Origin: Oscillospiraceae bacterium
GTDB taxonomy: Bacteria > Bacillota > Clostridia > Saccharofermentanales > UBA5734
Assembly: GCA_012521915.1 (NCBI GenBank)
Contig: JAAYLM010000064.1
Span: forward strand, 1 to 33,463
Reading direction: 5' to 3'
DNA length: 33,463 nt
Shown here piece by piece: positions 15,594-23,371 of this stretch. The notes below the pieces were generated by a model. The model had not been told where the DNA came from, searched no databases, and saw nothing but the letters and a program-made list of their open reading frames with translations. Made by a program: the position numbers and the translations under genes. Numbering within the stretch: position 1 is the first letter of the stretch; each line of letters opens with the position of its first letter.

Positions 15594-16502
15594 ATGTCGC
15601 TAAAAGGCACTGTTTTCGACATCCAGAAATTTTCGATCCATGACGGGCCTGGCATCCGCACAACGGTCTTCCTGAAAGGTTGTCCGTTGCGCTGCCTTTG
15701 GTGCCACAATCCTGAATCACAAAAAAAAGAAACAGAGCTTTCTTTTTCCGCGGATAACTGTATCGGTTGCGGCTGGTGTTTTGCCAATTGTCCGAACACT
15801 GCTCATGTTATGGTAGAAGGTAAGCATCGCCTGCTGCGTGACCGGTGCGTCCGATGCGGCATCTGCGCACAACAATGTTATGCCAGGGCGATCGAGGTGA
15901 TCGGCCGCCCGATGTCTGTTGATGAGGTTATCGCGGAAGTGATCAAGGATCTGCCTTTTTATCTGACGTCCGGCGGTGGTATGACCCTGTCAGGCGGCGA
16001 GCCCATGATGCAGTTCCCTTTTACTGCGGCTTTGCTGCGCGCGGCCCGCGAAAAAGGTCTGTACAACTGCCTGGATACCTGCGGCTATGCCCCAACCGGA
16101 CAATACCTCTCGATTCTCGGTGATGTCGATCTTTTCCTGTATGACATCAAAGACACTGATCCCGAGCGTCATCTGAAAACAACCGGCGTGCCCCTGGCGC
16201 CAATACTGCGCAACCTGGAGCAGATCAATGCCGCCGGTGGCCGCCTGATTTTGCGCTGTCCGCTGATACCGGGCATCAACACGGATCGGGAACACCTTCA
16301 TCGGCTGGCTGATCTGGCCAGCTCGCTGGAAAACGTTATCGAAGTCACCCTGCACCCCTACCACCCTCTTGGCCAAAGCAAAGCGGAGCGCATCGGCGCC
16401 ACCTATCCGCTACCGGATAACGGCTTTGCCGCTAAAGAGGATATTGCTTTCTGGCTGAAGGAAATCAGCTGCCGGACACAAAAACCGGTAAGGCAGAATT
16501 AA
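15594..16502 (+). CDS. Glycyl radical enzyme activating protein, radical SAM
   Basis: A 302-residue radical SAM activase. The SAM cluster motif is C30-x3-C34-x2-C37 in KGCPLRCLWC, preceded by the family signature SIHDGPGIRTTVF. An inserted ferredoxin-like domain carries two further clusters, CIGCGWCFANC (56-66) and CVRCGICAQQC (85-95), which is typical of activases of eliminase-type glycyl radical enzymes and absent from the pyruvate formate-lyase activase. The SAM-binding GGE stretch is MTLSGGEPM. It abstracts a hydrogen from the radical-site glycine of its partner using SAM. AGGAG is 7 bases before the ATG. As the only activase in the window it probably serves both upstream enzymes. It is the last gene of the operon and is convergent with the MFS gene. 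Confidence 0.95.
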   Translation: MSLKGTVFDIQKFSIHDGPGIRTTVFLKGCPLRCLWCHNPESQKKETELSFSADNCIGCGWCFANCPNTAHVMVEGKHRLLRDRCVRCGICAQQCYARAIEVIGRPMSVDEVIAEVIKDLPFYLTSGGGMTLSGGEPMMQFPFTAALLRAAREKGLYNCLDTCGYAPTGQYLSILGDVDLFLYDIKDTDPERHLKTTGVPLAPILRNLEQINAAGGRLILRCPLIPGINTDREHLHRLADLASSLENVIEVTLHPYHPLGQSKAERIGATYPLPDNGFAAKEDIAFWLKEISCRTQKPVRQN

Positions 16503-16540
16503 CTGGCGAACAGCTGCTGCACGATCCGGTTGTAAGGCCG

Positions 16541-17815
16541 TCAGATTGTTGTCTTCTTTTCCATCAGGACAGATGCCGGTTTAAGTCTTAGGGCAAGCAA
16601 TAAGGAAACAACGCCTGCCAGCGTGCTCACGATAAAAACCGGCAAATAGCCAAAATGCTGGACAAAAAGACCGGCCAGGAACGGGAGAAAGGAAAACGGG
16701 AAAACCGTCAGGTTGCTGATCAGCAGATAGATGGTCCGTTCTTCGTCGCTGACGATGTCGATCGTATGGTTCATAAAGCCGATCCAGGCGGAAAGGTTCA
16801 CGCCATTGATAAAAACCAGCGGCCAGATCAGGTAGACCGGCAACAGCTGCTGAAACGGCAAAGCCATGACCATCATGGAAAAAGCCAGCAGCAAGCCCAG
16901 GCCTTGCGTAAGCAGGATGACCCGATGGTTGCCCAAAAACCGGCTGACACGACCCCAGATGACACCGCCGGATAAACCGCCGACCAGTTGAATATAGATC
17001 AGTGTGGACACGGCGCCAGGTGATAAAGCCAGTTTGTTTTGTCCGAAAAGAATGACGAAGGGCGCGATCATAGCCATAACAAATGACAGGATACGGATCA
17101 GGACCACCTGCCTGAAACCCGCATGGCGCCGCAGATAAAGCGGCAGTGCCTTGTAATACTGCCGGTGACCGGGGCGCGTGGCTTCTGTTGTACGCGGCAG
17201 GTCACGGGTGAAGGGCATCGTTGCCGCCGATAAGGTCAAAAACAACGCGGACGCGCCGAAGATGATGGCATACCGCTGGTCATTGACCAGATGCGGGCTG
17301 TCCAGGACGGCTTTGACGATAAGGCCGGCCAGCAGCGCGCCCACACCGCCGATCAGCTGCTGGGTCCCAAGCAGCGAACCCCGTTTTCCGGAGCTGACCG
17401 TGCGGCTGAACAAATCCGTCCAGGGCACCAAAATCAGGCCATCACCGGCGAACAGCAGGGTATAGATCAACAGGAAGACAGCAACCGTCAGCCAGGGATC
17501 CGGATGGATGTAAAGCAGGGGGATCATGATAAAAGGCAATGGGCGGAACAGAAACATGACCCGCGTGATATAGGCAGGTACATTACGGATGCTCCTGACA
17601 TAAGGTCCAACCACAACCTGCAGGATAATCGAGGCAGCATGGGTAATGGTGGTTGCCAGTCCAGCCAGCAGCACACTGCGTGTGTATGTGTGGATAAAGA
17701 CAGGGATAACCGAACTGGCATTCATAAAAGCCATGCCGGTAATAAAAAAGCTCCCTTCCGCCAGCAGGGCGCGGTAATTACGCCGCTGGACAGCCTGCTC
17801 ATTCAGGGACATCAT
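16541..17815 (-). CDS. MFS transporter
   Basis: About 424 residues from the ATG at 17815, which lies 5 bases after the stop of the upstream hydrolase gene; an in-frame GTG at 17836 would overlap that gene. The sequence is strongly hydrophobic with roughly 12 membrane-spanning segments in two halves and a polar central loop around the TRDLPRTTEATRPGHRQ region. It belongs to the major facilitator superfamily by overall character; I see no motif that fixes the substrate. It is the last gene of the pirin/metallo-hydrolase/alpha-beta hydrolase unit and is convergent with the glycyl-radical operon, so it could import the substrate of that pathway or of its own operon. It has no partner binding protein. 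Confidence 0.82.
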   Translation of the reverse strand: MMSLNEQAVQRRNYRALLAEGSFFITGMAFMNASSVIPVFIHTYTRSVLLAGLATTITHAASIILQVVVGPYVRSIRNVPAYITRVMFLFRPLPFIMIPLLYIHPDPWLTVAVFLLIYTLLFAGDGLILVPWTDLFSRTVSSGKRGSLLGTQQLIGGVGALLAGLIVKAVLDSPHLVNDQRYAIIFGASALFLTLSAATMPFTRDLPRTTEATRPGHRQYYKALPLYLRRHAGFRQVVLIRILSFVMAMIAPFVILFGQNKLALSPGAVSTLIYIQLVGGLSGGVIWGRVSRFLGNHRVILLTQGLGLLLAFSMMVMALPFQQLLPVYLIWPLVFINGVNLSAWIGFMNHTIDIVSDEERTIYLLISNLTVFPFSFLPFLAGLFVQHFGYLPVFIVSTLAGVVSLLLALRLKPASVLMEKKTTI

Positions 17816-17820
17816 GTCCG

Positions 17821-18861
17821 TCAGCCCTGCAGCCACTGCTGCAGCCAGGGGTAAGCCTTTTCTCCCCAGATGCGGTGTTCTCCCGGAAATATCTCATAAG
17901 AAAAACGGTCTTCAGCGGACAGGACATGGTAGATCTCCGTGATTCTGGTGATGGCCTCCCGCGTGGCAGCGACAGGAAAAATCGGATCGTCCTGCCCGCT
18001 TTCAACCAGAAGCGGACGGGGCGCGATCAAGCCGATGATGTCCGGCATTTCAGCGTGGTTAAGCACACCGGGGATAAAATTGTCAACACAATGGAACATC
18101 GCCATAACACTGCCCTTGAAGGTGTTTGCATAGCCACTTACAACAGCCGCCTTGATACGATCATCAAGGGCTGAGGCAAAAGCGCAGACCAGCCCGCCGC
18201 CGGATATACCCATGCAGCCGATTTTTTGCTGATCTACCTCCGGCTTTCCGGACAACCAGTCAAGGACGCGCATGATCTGCCAGACACGCAAGCCGGCCAT
18301 GGTGTAACCCATCATCAGGAGATTGCTGGAAATCCGCTGGCAAGAGCTGTTATTCAGTGGCTTTTGCTCATCCTCAGCCAGACGCAGGTCACCAAAGCCA
18401 AGAAGCTCGGGCACCACCACAACAAACCCCCTGCGCACCAGTGCAACAGCGAAATCCTGCTGGTAGCCAGGATCGTCGTCCGTCTTATCGCTGCCATCTG
18501 GCTGCAGACCGACGATATCACGGCTGCCGTAGCCATGCCCGTGGCAGGCAATGACCGTCGCGCAAGGTGCCTGGTCATGGTCTGGCAGCAAAATATAAAC
18601 CGGGACAATCAGTTCATCCGCCAGCTTGAGGCTGACACGCCGGCGTGTATAGCCGTTACAGGCCTTTTCTTCCAGCAGATGCTCTTGCGGATATTCTGCT
18701 GCGTCCGCCAGGCTGGCCGCCAGGCCAAGATCTGCAGAAAAAGCTGACCGCAGCTCTTTTTGCCAGACCAGCCATTCATCATGTGACGTTGCCGCGAACC
18801 GATGCTGCTGCACGTTCTTTTCGTATAACGAGGCTAAAAAAGAATCGACTTGTCTACCCAT
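17821..18861 (-). CDS. Alpha/beta hydrolase, dienelactone hydrolase/acetyl esterase-like
   Basis: A 346-residue protein starting at the ATG at 18861, where GGAGGAT sits about 5 bases upstream (an in-frame upstream start at 18882 lacks this). The catalytic triad candidates are Ser220 in GISGGG, Asp291 or Asp292 in SGQDDPIFP, and His329 in FPGEHRIWG; an oxyanion region CHGHGYGSRD precedes them. The size and order of motifs resemble the PF12715-like abhydrolase family, which includes acetyl xylan esterase-type and uncharacterised enzymes. It has no signal peptide, so it is cytoplasmic. It probably removes an ester or opens a lactone. It is followed almost at once by the MFS gene (TGA at 17821, next ATG at 17815), which suggests translational coupling of uptake and deacylation. 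Confidence 0.8.
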   Translation of the reverse strand: MGRQVDSFLASLYEKNVQQHRFAATSHDEWLVWQKELRSAFSADLGLAASLADAAEYPQEHLLEEKACNGYTRRRVSLKLADELIVPVYILLPDHDQAPCATVIACHGHGYGSRDIVGLQPDGSDKTDDDPGYQQDFAVALVRRGFVVVVPELLGFGDLRLAEDEQKPLNNSSCQRISSNLLMMGYTMAGLRVWQIMRVLDWLSGKPEVDQQKIGCMGISGGGLVCAFASALDDRIKAAVVSGYANTFKGSVMAMFHCVDNFIPGVLNHAEMPDIIGLIAPRPLLVESGQDDPIFPVAATREAITRITEIYHVLSAEDRFSYEIFPGEHRIWGEKAYPWLQQWLQG

Positions 18862-18936
18862 TCTGTATCCTCCGCATGTCAAATATGATGATTCATCCTA
18901 ACACATATGGCCTCAGCGCGTCACGGTAAAATTGGC

Positions 18937-20802
18937 TTAACAACGGTTATGGATCAGCCCGACTGCGGTCATCTCCCGTTGAGGCTGCCCGTTCTCCCGG
19001 AAAAGCAGCGCAAGCGTTTCACCATCATTCAGGCTGTCCTGCAGTCTGAACTGCCAGAACAAGCAATAGTCAGGATTGTAAGGGCTCAGGGAACTGCCGG
19101 ACGTCAGGGCGGGCACAACAGCTGTTTGGATCTTATCATCAAGCAGCTGCAAGCCAGCCGGAACGAGAGGATCCAGTCTGAACAACCGGGGCACCTGATC
19201 GTGATTGGTCATCTCGACAGTAACCTGGACAAGGCTGCCCGGCGCGGCGGTCTGTTCAAACGGAACCACGCGGCACCAGGCGTCATCCCAGGCCCAGCCT
19301 GCTGCTTGTCCGGTTATTTGTTCAGTCAGCAGCTCCCGCTCCAACAGGTTTTTCTTGAGGGCTTGCCATTGATCCGCGGAAAAGCGGAAAGCCTGTGTTT
19401 GATGCTGGTTGATCAGGCAGTCGGGCTGGTATGAGCGGATACGATCCAGACAGAGGCGCATGCCTCTGCCCGGTCCGGGCAGAACACGGTTTTGCGGGCA
19501 ATAATCGTCCAGACCAGTCGCTGAAAAAGAGTCACCGGCAAAAAGAACGCGCCGACCCTGTCCTTCGACCAGAAGGCCGCCATGATAAAGGGTCTGACCG
19601 GGAAACTCAAACGCTGTCAGGGTAAATCCGCGCCAGGTGAACACGGTCTGGTCAGCCAGGCCTGTCACCGCGAAAGGTTCAGGGTACTGGCAGGGAATAA
19701 AATAACGATCCGGGTGACACAACGTGTCCGCCGTCAGTCGGCTGGCATAGACCGGGCAGTCAAAAAGTGTGGCCAGGCATGCCAGACCCTCTGTGTGGTC
19801 ATAATGCATGTGACTGATCCAGACACCTTCCAGGCCTTTGATTAAACCTGACTGAATCTCCTGATGAAGAATTTCCGCAATCTGGGGCAAACCACAGTCA
19901 ATGAGGAAAGCATAGCCGTCCTGAGAGACCAGTAAGAAGGCAGGACCTTCCAGCCGGCGGATAAACGGAGGAAGCGGCAGCGTCTCAGCTTTGGGAAAGC
20001 GTGGCCAGTCCGCCTGCCAGGACTGATACAAGTCAGGAAAATAATGGTTCAACGCGGAAGCGTAGACAATATTTTTCTGCAAGCCGGTTAAACGATTTCT
20101 GAGCCGCTCAAGGCAGACAGAAGGATCTTTTTCCAGAGGGCCAAAAGCCGGCACCAGCAGATCAGGTTGTGCAGCCTTAAAGCGTTGCCAGGTTCGTTGC
20201 AGCTCCGGTGCGGCTCCCAGTATGCCATGGTAATCCGTAATCTGGCCAAACCCTTTCTGCAACGTCCACAGGTCTCGCAGCTTTCCACCTGCCATTGCGG
20301 CAGTGCTGGAAAAAAGAAACCGGCTATGACCGCTTTCCACCAGACCAGCCAGGGCACCAGGACATGAACCTTCTGCGTCGATGATATGCAGTAAAAGTCC
20401 GTTTGTGTTCAAGGTATCGCCAGGACTAACCCGGAAGGTGACCGCGACATTCTCTATCGGCATAGCCAAGTCTGGCGTCATGCGGGCAAAACGTCGCCAG
20501 CGAAAATCCGGATCAGTCCAGCGGTCTCCGGCTTTTTCAAGAATGTCGGCAACCGCTGCTGAGCAATATACCGGAACACGCTCCTCCAGCCAGCTGCTTA
20601 AGCCGTCAATCAGGTCACGGCGGTGCTGTGTCAGCAAAATACCGGTCAGTTCAGCAACGCCTAACGAACGGATCAGGTCGCGGGTACAGCCACGATGGCA
20701 GTCAATCAGAAAACCGCGTCCGTCCTTTTGCAGCAGACCAGCATTGACACCATGGTCTGCCAGTACCATAAGCTCATCTGTGAGTCGGATAACTTCAGTC
20801 AT
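18937..20802 (-). CDS. Two-domain metallo-beta-lactamase-fold hydrolase with a degenerate first domain
   Basis: A 621-residue protein with an apparent internal duplication. The second domain (about 280-485) has an intact metal site: H331-x-H333-x-D335-H336 in ISHMHYDHTEG, His407 in TLYHGG, Asp424 in FAGDS and His467 in NQHQTQ. The first domain (about 10-215) follows the same strand order (GLLQKDGRGFLIDC, then GILLTQHRRDLIDGL), but its HxHxDH is reduced to QHRRDLI, so it should not bind metal. Residues from about 505 form a beta-rich C-terminal domain. GGAGCG lies 7 bases before the ATG. The stop of pirin and this ATG are separated by one base, so translation is likely coupled. A lactonase, phosphodiesterase or other hydrolase role is possible; the substrate is unknown. 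Confidence 0.8.
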   Translation of the reverse strand: MTEVIRLTDELMVLADHGVNAGLLQKDGRGFLIDCHRGCTRDLIRSLGVAELTGILLTQHRRDLIDGLSSWLEERVPVYCSAAVADILEKAGDRWTDPDFRWRRFARMTPDLAMPIENVAVTFRVSPGDTLNTNGLLLHIIDAEGSCPGALAGLVESGHSRFLFSSTAAMAGGKLRDLWTLQKGFGQITDYHGILGAAPELQRTWQRFKAAQPDLLVPAFGPLEKDPSVCLERLRNRLTGLQKNIVYASALNHYFPDLYQSWQADWPRFPKAETLPLPPFIRRLEGPAFLLVSQDGYAFLIDCGLPQIAEILHQEIQSGLIKGLEGVWISHMHYDHTEGLACLATLFDCPVYASRLTADTLCHPDRYFIPCQYPEPFAVTGLADQTVFTWRGFTLTAFEFPGQTLYHGGLLVEGQGRRVLFAGDSFSATGLDDYCPQNRVLPGPGRGMRLCLDRIRSYQPDCLINQHQTQAFRFSADQWQALKKNLLERELLTEQITGQAAGWAWDDAWCRVVPFEQTAAPGSLVQVTVEMTNHDQVPRLFRLDPLVPAGLQLLDDKIQTAVVPALTSGSSLSPYNPDYCLFWQFRLQDSLNDGETLALLFRENGQPQREMTAVGLIHNRC

Positions 20803-20803
20803 C

Positions 20804-21676
20804 TTATCGCTCCGCGTGGTCTTTTATGAATTGTTCATGATCCAGTTCCCAAAAAGCCAGATCCAGCTCTTCACGCGTGTTCATAACAATAGGACCGCCC
20901 CAGGCAATCGGCTCATGCAAGGGCCTGGCTGCCATAAGGATAAAACGCAGATCCTGATCCGCTGCTTGCACCCAGAACTGCTCGCCCTGGCCAAAGAGTA
21001 TGGCCTGTTTTTCGGCAATCAGGTTTTCCGCATGTTCTGTGCTTAAGTTCGGGTCAAAAACGGCATGCCCGGAAAAAAGATAAACAAAAAGCGTTTGCTC
21101 AGGATCAATGTTGTAAGACCATTCCTGCCGGGCTGGCAGGGAAACATCCAGATAGGTCGCCGGTACATACTTACCGGTAAAGGCCCCCTGCCTGCCAAGG
21201 TAAGATCCGGCGATAACGCGAACCTGCGCACCATTTTGATTAATGACCGGAACATCCGCCGCCTTGATATCACCATAGGCTGGTTTCACCATCTTATCTT
21301 TGGCCGGAAGGTTCAGCCAGAGCTGCGCGCCCAGCATGCGTGTGCTGGCTTTGGGCATTTCCTGGTGAATGATGCCCGATCCGGCTGTCATCCACTGGCA
21401 GTCCCCGTCCAGAATGCTGCCGCTGTTGCCCAGGCTGTCACCGTGTTCAATATCACCGCTGATTAGGTAAGTGATGGTTTCAATGCCCCGGTGCGGATGC
21501 CAGGGAAACCCTTTGATGTAGTCTGCCGGATCTTCAGCGTCAAAAGCGTCCAGCATCAGGAATGGATCATAGTCCTTTGTGTCGTTATAACCGATGACAC
21601 GGACCAGCTTCACACCGGCGCCATCAACAGCCGGTCTTCCTTTTGTGATTTTTATGATTTTTCTTAAACCATCCAT
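20804..21676 (-). CDS. Pirin-family cupin protein
   Basis: A 290-residue protein from the ATG at 21676; GGAAGG is 8 bases upstream, and an earlier in-frame GTG (21694) lies before that site. It is a bicupin of the pirin family. The N-terminal cupin keeps the metal ligands His60, His62 (FPWHPHRGIET), His104 and Glu106 (GIIHQE), matching the His3Glu set of characterised pirins such as the quercetinase-like E. coli YhhW. The C-terminal cupin is followed by a tail on the family pattern RFILMAARPLHEPIAWGGPIVMNT. Function in bacteria varies (dioxygenase, redox sensor, enzyme modulator); in an anaerobic setting an oxygen-dependent role is doubtful. It is the first gene of its leftward unit, one base from the metallo-hydrolase. 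Confidence 0.92.
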   Translation of the reverse strand: MDGLRKIIKITKGRPAVDGAGVKLVRVIGYNDTKDYDPFLMLDAFDAEDPADYIKGFPWHPHRGIETITYLISGDIEHGDSLGNSGSILDGDCQWMTAGSGIIHQEMPKASTRMLGAQLWLNLPAKDKMVKPAYGDIKAADVPVINQNGAQVRVIAGSYLGRQGAFTGKYVPATYLDVSLPARQEWSYNIDPEQTLFVYLFSGHAVFDPNLSTEHAENLIAEKQAILFGQGEQFWVQAADQDLRFILMAARPLHEPIAWGGPIVMNTREELDLAFWELDHEQFIKDHAER

Positions 21677-21738
21677 ATCAATTTCCTTCCTCACCTTATG
21701 GCAAATACTGGTGTAACAGACTGGCCTGATTGATCATT

Positions 21739-21747
21739 ATTATAGCA
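21739..21747 (-). promoter_or_regulatory. Extended -10 promoter for the pirin unit
   Basis: On the minus strand TGC is followed directly by TATAAT (21744-21739), a perfect extended -10. No -35 match lies 16-18 bases upstream, where the terminator hairpin sits instead. The distance to the pirin ATG is about 60 bases. Confidence 0.5.
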
Positions 21748-21755
21748 CAAGAGAG

Positions 21756-21777
21756 AAAAAATCCGCTGAACAGCGGA
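21756..21777 (-). terminator. Intrinsic terminator pointing left, with no gene in front of it
   Basis: On the minus strand TCCGCTG-TT-CAGCGGA (21777-21762) forms a 7-pair hairpin followed by six T (21761-21756). It can only stop transcripts that come from the right on the minus strand, where no protein gene lies. It may end a small RNA, or act as a leader attenuator of a longer pirin transcript. Confidence 0.65.
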
Positions 21778-21833
21778 CGCGTGCAGAAGCAGCAGAATGA
21801 CCGGGCCGCGCCCTGAGTCAGAGCTTATTCGGG

Positions 21834-21862
21834 TTGCGTGCATTCAGGTCAAGGTATATACT
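21834..21862 (+). promoter_or_regulatory. Probable promoter of the glutamate dehydrogenase gene
   Basis: TTGCGT (21834-21839), a 17-base spacer and TATACT (21857-21862). The -10 matches 5 of 6 and the -35 matches 3 of 6. This would leave a leader of about 135 bases before the start codon. Confidence 0.4.
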
Positions 21863-22004
21863 TTCTGAAACAGGAGCAGCCGTGCCCTGAACAGAGCAAT
21901 CAGCCGGCAAAGATAGCCATTTCCGCATTGTGAAGCGCCCCGGTAAACCAATTATGGCGGCGAAACAATAAAAACAAGACAAAGACAGAGGAGATAACAA
22001 GCTT

Positions 22005-23291
22005 ATGGAACAGGGAGCCTATAACCCTTATATGACAGCGCAAACACAGTTTGACCAGGTGGCCGAGCAGATCAATCTGGACCCGGCTGTCCGGGCTTTG
22101 ATCCGTCAGCCCAGCCGCGAGTTTCATTTCACGATCCCGGTTAAGATGGACGACGGCGGTACCAGGGTATTCAATGCCTACCGCATCCACCACAATGATG
22201 CCAGAGGTCCCGTCAAGGGCGGCATTCGCTTCCATCCCCAGGAAACGGTTGACACCATACGGGCATTGTCCATGTGGATGACCTGGAAATGCGCTGTGGT
22301 GGACATTCCGCTTGGTGGCGGCAAAGGCGGGGTTATCTGTGATCCGCACGACCTGTCCATGGGTGAGCAGGAGCGTCTGTGCCGCGGTTACGTGCGGCAG
22401 ATGGTCAAAAATTTCGGGCCGGCTGTGGATGTTCCCGCTCCGGATGTCATGACCAATGGTCAGCATATGCTCTGGATGATGGACGAATATGAGGCGATCA
22501 CCGGTGGCCATTATGCTGGTGTCATAACCGGTAAACCGGTCGGCATGGGCGGGTCGCTGGGGCGCAGAGAAGCTACAGGTTACGGTGTTATCTATACGCT
22601 GGCGGAGGCGCTGCCGAAACTGGGTATGGACCTTGCTCAAACCACCGCGAGCATCCAGGGATTTGGCAATGTCGGCGAATATGCGGCAAGGCTTTATGAA
22701 ACGCTTGGCGGCAAGATCATCGCGATAAGCTGTTGGGACCAGCATGACCGCAAAGCCTATACCTTCCGCAAAAAAGAAGGTCTCGATATCGGCCGGCTCG
22801 CTGAAATCAAAGACACGTTTGGCTCGATTGATCTTGATAAGGCCAGGGCACTTGGCTGCGAAATTCTGCCAGGTGATGCCTGGATTGCACAGGAAGTCGA
22901 CATCCTCATGCCCTGCGCCCTGGAAAACCAGATCACTTCTGAGGCATTCACCAGAATCAGCGGTCAGGTCAAGGTGATCTGCGAAGCTGCCAACGGCCCG
23001 ACAACACCCGGTGCCGACAAGCTGATCCGCGAGAAGAATATTTACCTGATCCCTGATTTTCTTTGCAACGCAGGTGGTGTCACCTGCAGTTACTTTGAGC
23101 AGGTGCAGTGCAATATGAATTATTTCTGGCCGCTGGACGAGGTTCTGGATAAATTGAAATTCAAAATGACCGCCGCTTTTCATGCGGTTCATGACCTGGC
23201 CTGGCAAAAATCTCTGTATATGCGGGATGCAGCCTACATCATCGCGATCAACCGTGTTGCTGAAGCCGTTAAAATGCGCGGTTGGGTATAA
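22005..23291 (+). CDS. gdhA: Glutamate dehydrogenase (Glu/Leu/Phe/Val dehydrogenase family)
   Basis: A 428-residue hexameric-type glutamate dehydrogenase. The conserved dimerisation/catalytic block is complete: GPVKGGIRFHP with Lys71, MTWKCAVVDIPLGGGKGG with Lys95 and catalytic Lys107, and PAPDVMTN with Asp147. The nucleotide-binding loop GFGNVGEYAA follows, then the C-terminal helices. The length agrees with the RocG/GudB-like and archaeal class (about 420). It catalyses reversible oxidative deamination of glutamate to 2-oxoglutarate and ammonia; a leucine or phenylalanine dehydrogenase role is less likely because the overall sequence is GDH-like. GAGGAG lies about 11 bases before the ATG. 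The PEP-binding gene downstream starts 80 bases later and may be co-transcribed. It could scavenge ammonia released by the amidohydrolases in this window. Confidence 0.93.
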   Translation: MEQGAYNPYMTAQTQFDQVAEQINLDPAVRALIRQPSREFHFTIPVKMDDGGTRVFNAYRIHHNDARGPVKGGIRFHPQETVDTIRALSMWMTWKCAVVDIPLGGGKGGVICDPHDLSMGEQERLCRGYVRQMVKNFGPAVDVPAPDVMTNGQHMLWMMDEYEAITGGHYAGVITGKPVGMGGSLGRREATGYGVIYTLAEALPKLGMDLAQTTASIQGFGNVGEYAARLYETLGGKIIAISCWDQHDRKAYTFRKKEGLDIGRLAEIKDTFGSIDLDKARALGCEILPGDAWIAQEVDILMPCALENQITSEAFTRISGQVKVICEAANGPTTPGADKLIREKNIYLIPDFLCNAGGVTCSYFEQVQCNMNYFWPLDEVLDKLKFKMTAAFHAVHDLAWQKSLYMRDAAYIIAINRVAEAVKMRGWV

Positions 23292-23371
23292 AAGAGGGTT
23301 TGCACCCACAGCCCGCGCCAGAACCGGCCTGGCCTATTTTCCGGCATGAACAGGTACAGGAGACCGCGACC

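Larger units (their letters stand above)
21677..22004. other. 328-base intergenic region between pirin and glutamate dehydrogenase genes
   Basis: This is the longest gene-free stretch in the window, between divergent genes. It holds a probable leftward extended -10 promoter for pirin, a rightward promoter for the dehydrogenase, and a leftward intrinsic terminator placed upstream of the pirin -10. I find no convincing ORF: the leftward 60-residue frame starts with TTG, has no ribosome binding site and has no recognisable features. I could not match the region to a known riboswitch or housekeeping RNA by eye. Confidence 0.6.

Noticed and set aside
16503-16540. Bidirectional terminator between the glycyl-radical operon and the MFS gene
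   Set aside because: The 38-base gap has no convincing stem followed by a T-run on either strand.
18862-18936. Separate promoter for the alpha/beta hydrolase gene
   Set aside because: A TGT-TAGGAT resembles an extended -10 but is weak and has no -35; co-transcription from the pirin promoter is simpler.
21818-22000. 60-codon leftward ORF in the pirin/dehydrogenase gap
   Set aside because: TTG start, no ribosome binding site, no recognisable motif, and it overlaps the dehydrogenase promoter region.
21750-22004. Known structured RNA such as 6S RNA, tmRNA, SRP RNA or a riboswitch
   Set aside because: I looked for tmRNA ends, the SRP tetraloop region and familiar riboswitch cores on both strands and found none; only the terminator is clear.
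21900-23309. Long (469-codon) ORF antisense to glutamate dehydrogenase
   Set aside because: It lies wholly opposite a well-conserved gene with all catalytic motifs, has no ribosome binding site, and its translation shows no family features; it is a codon-bias shadow.
23282-23371. TTG-initiated 30-residue extension of the PEP-binding protein
   Set aside because: It overlaps the end of the dehydrogenase gene and is not domain-like; the ATG at 23372 has a good ribosome binding site.
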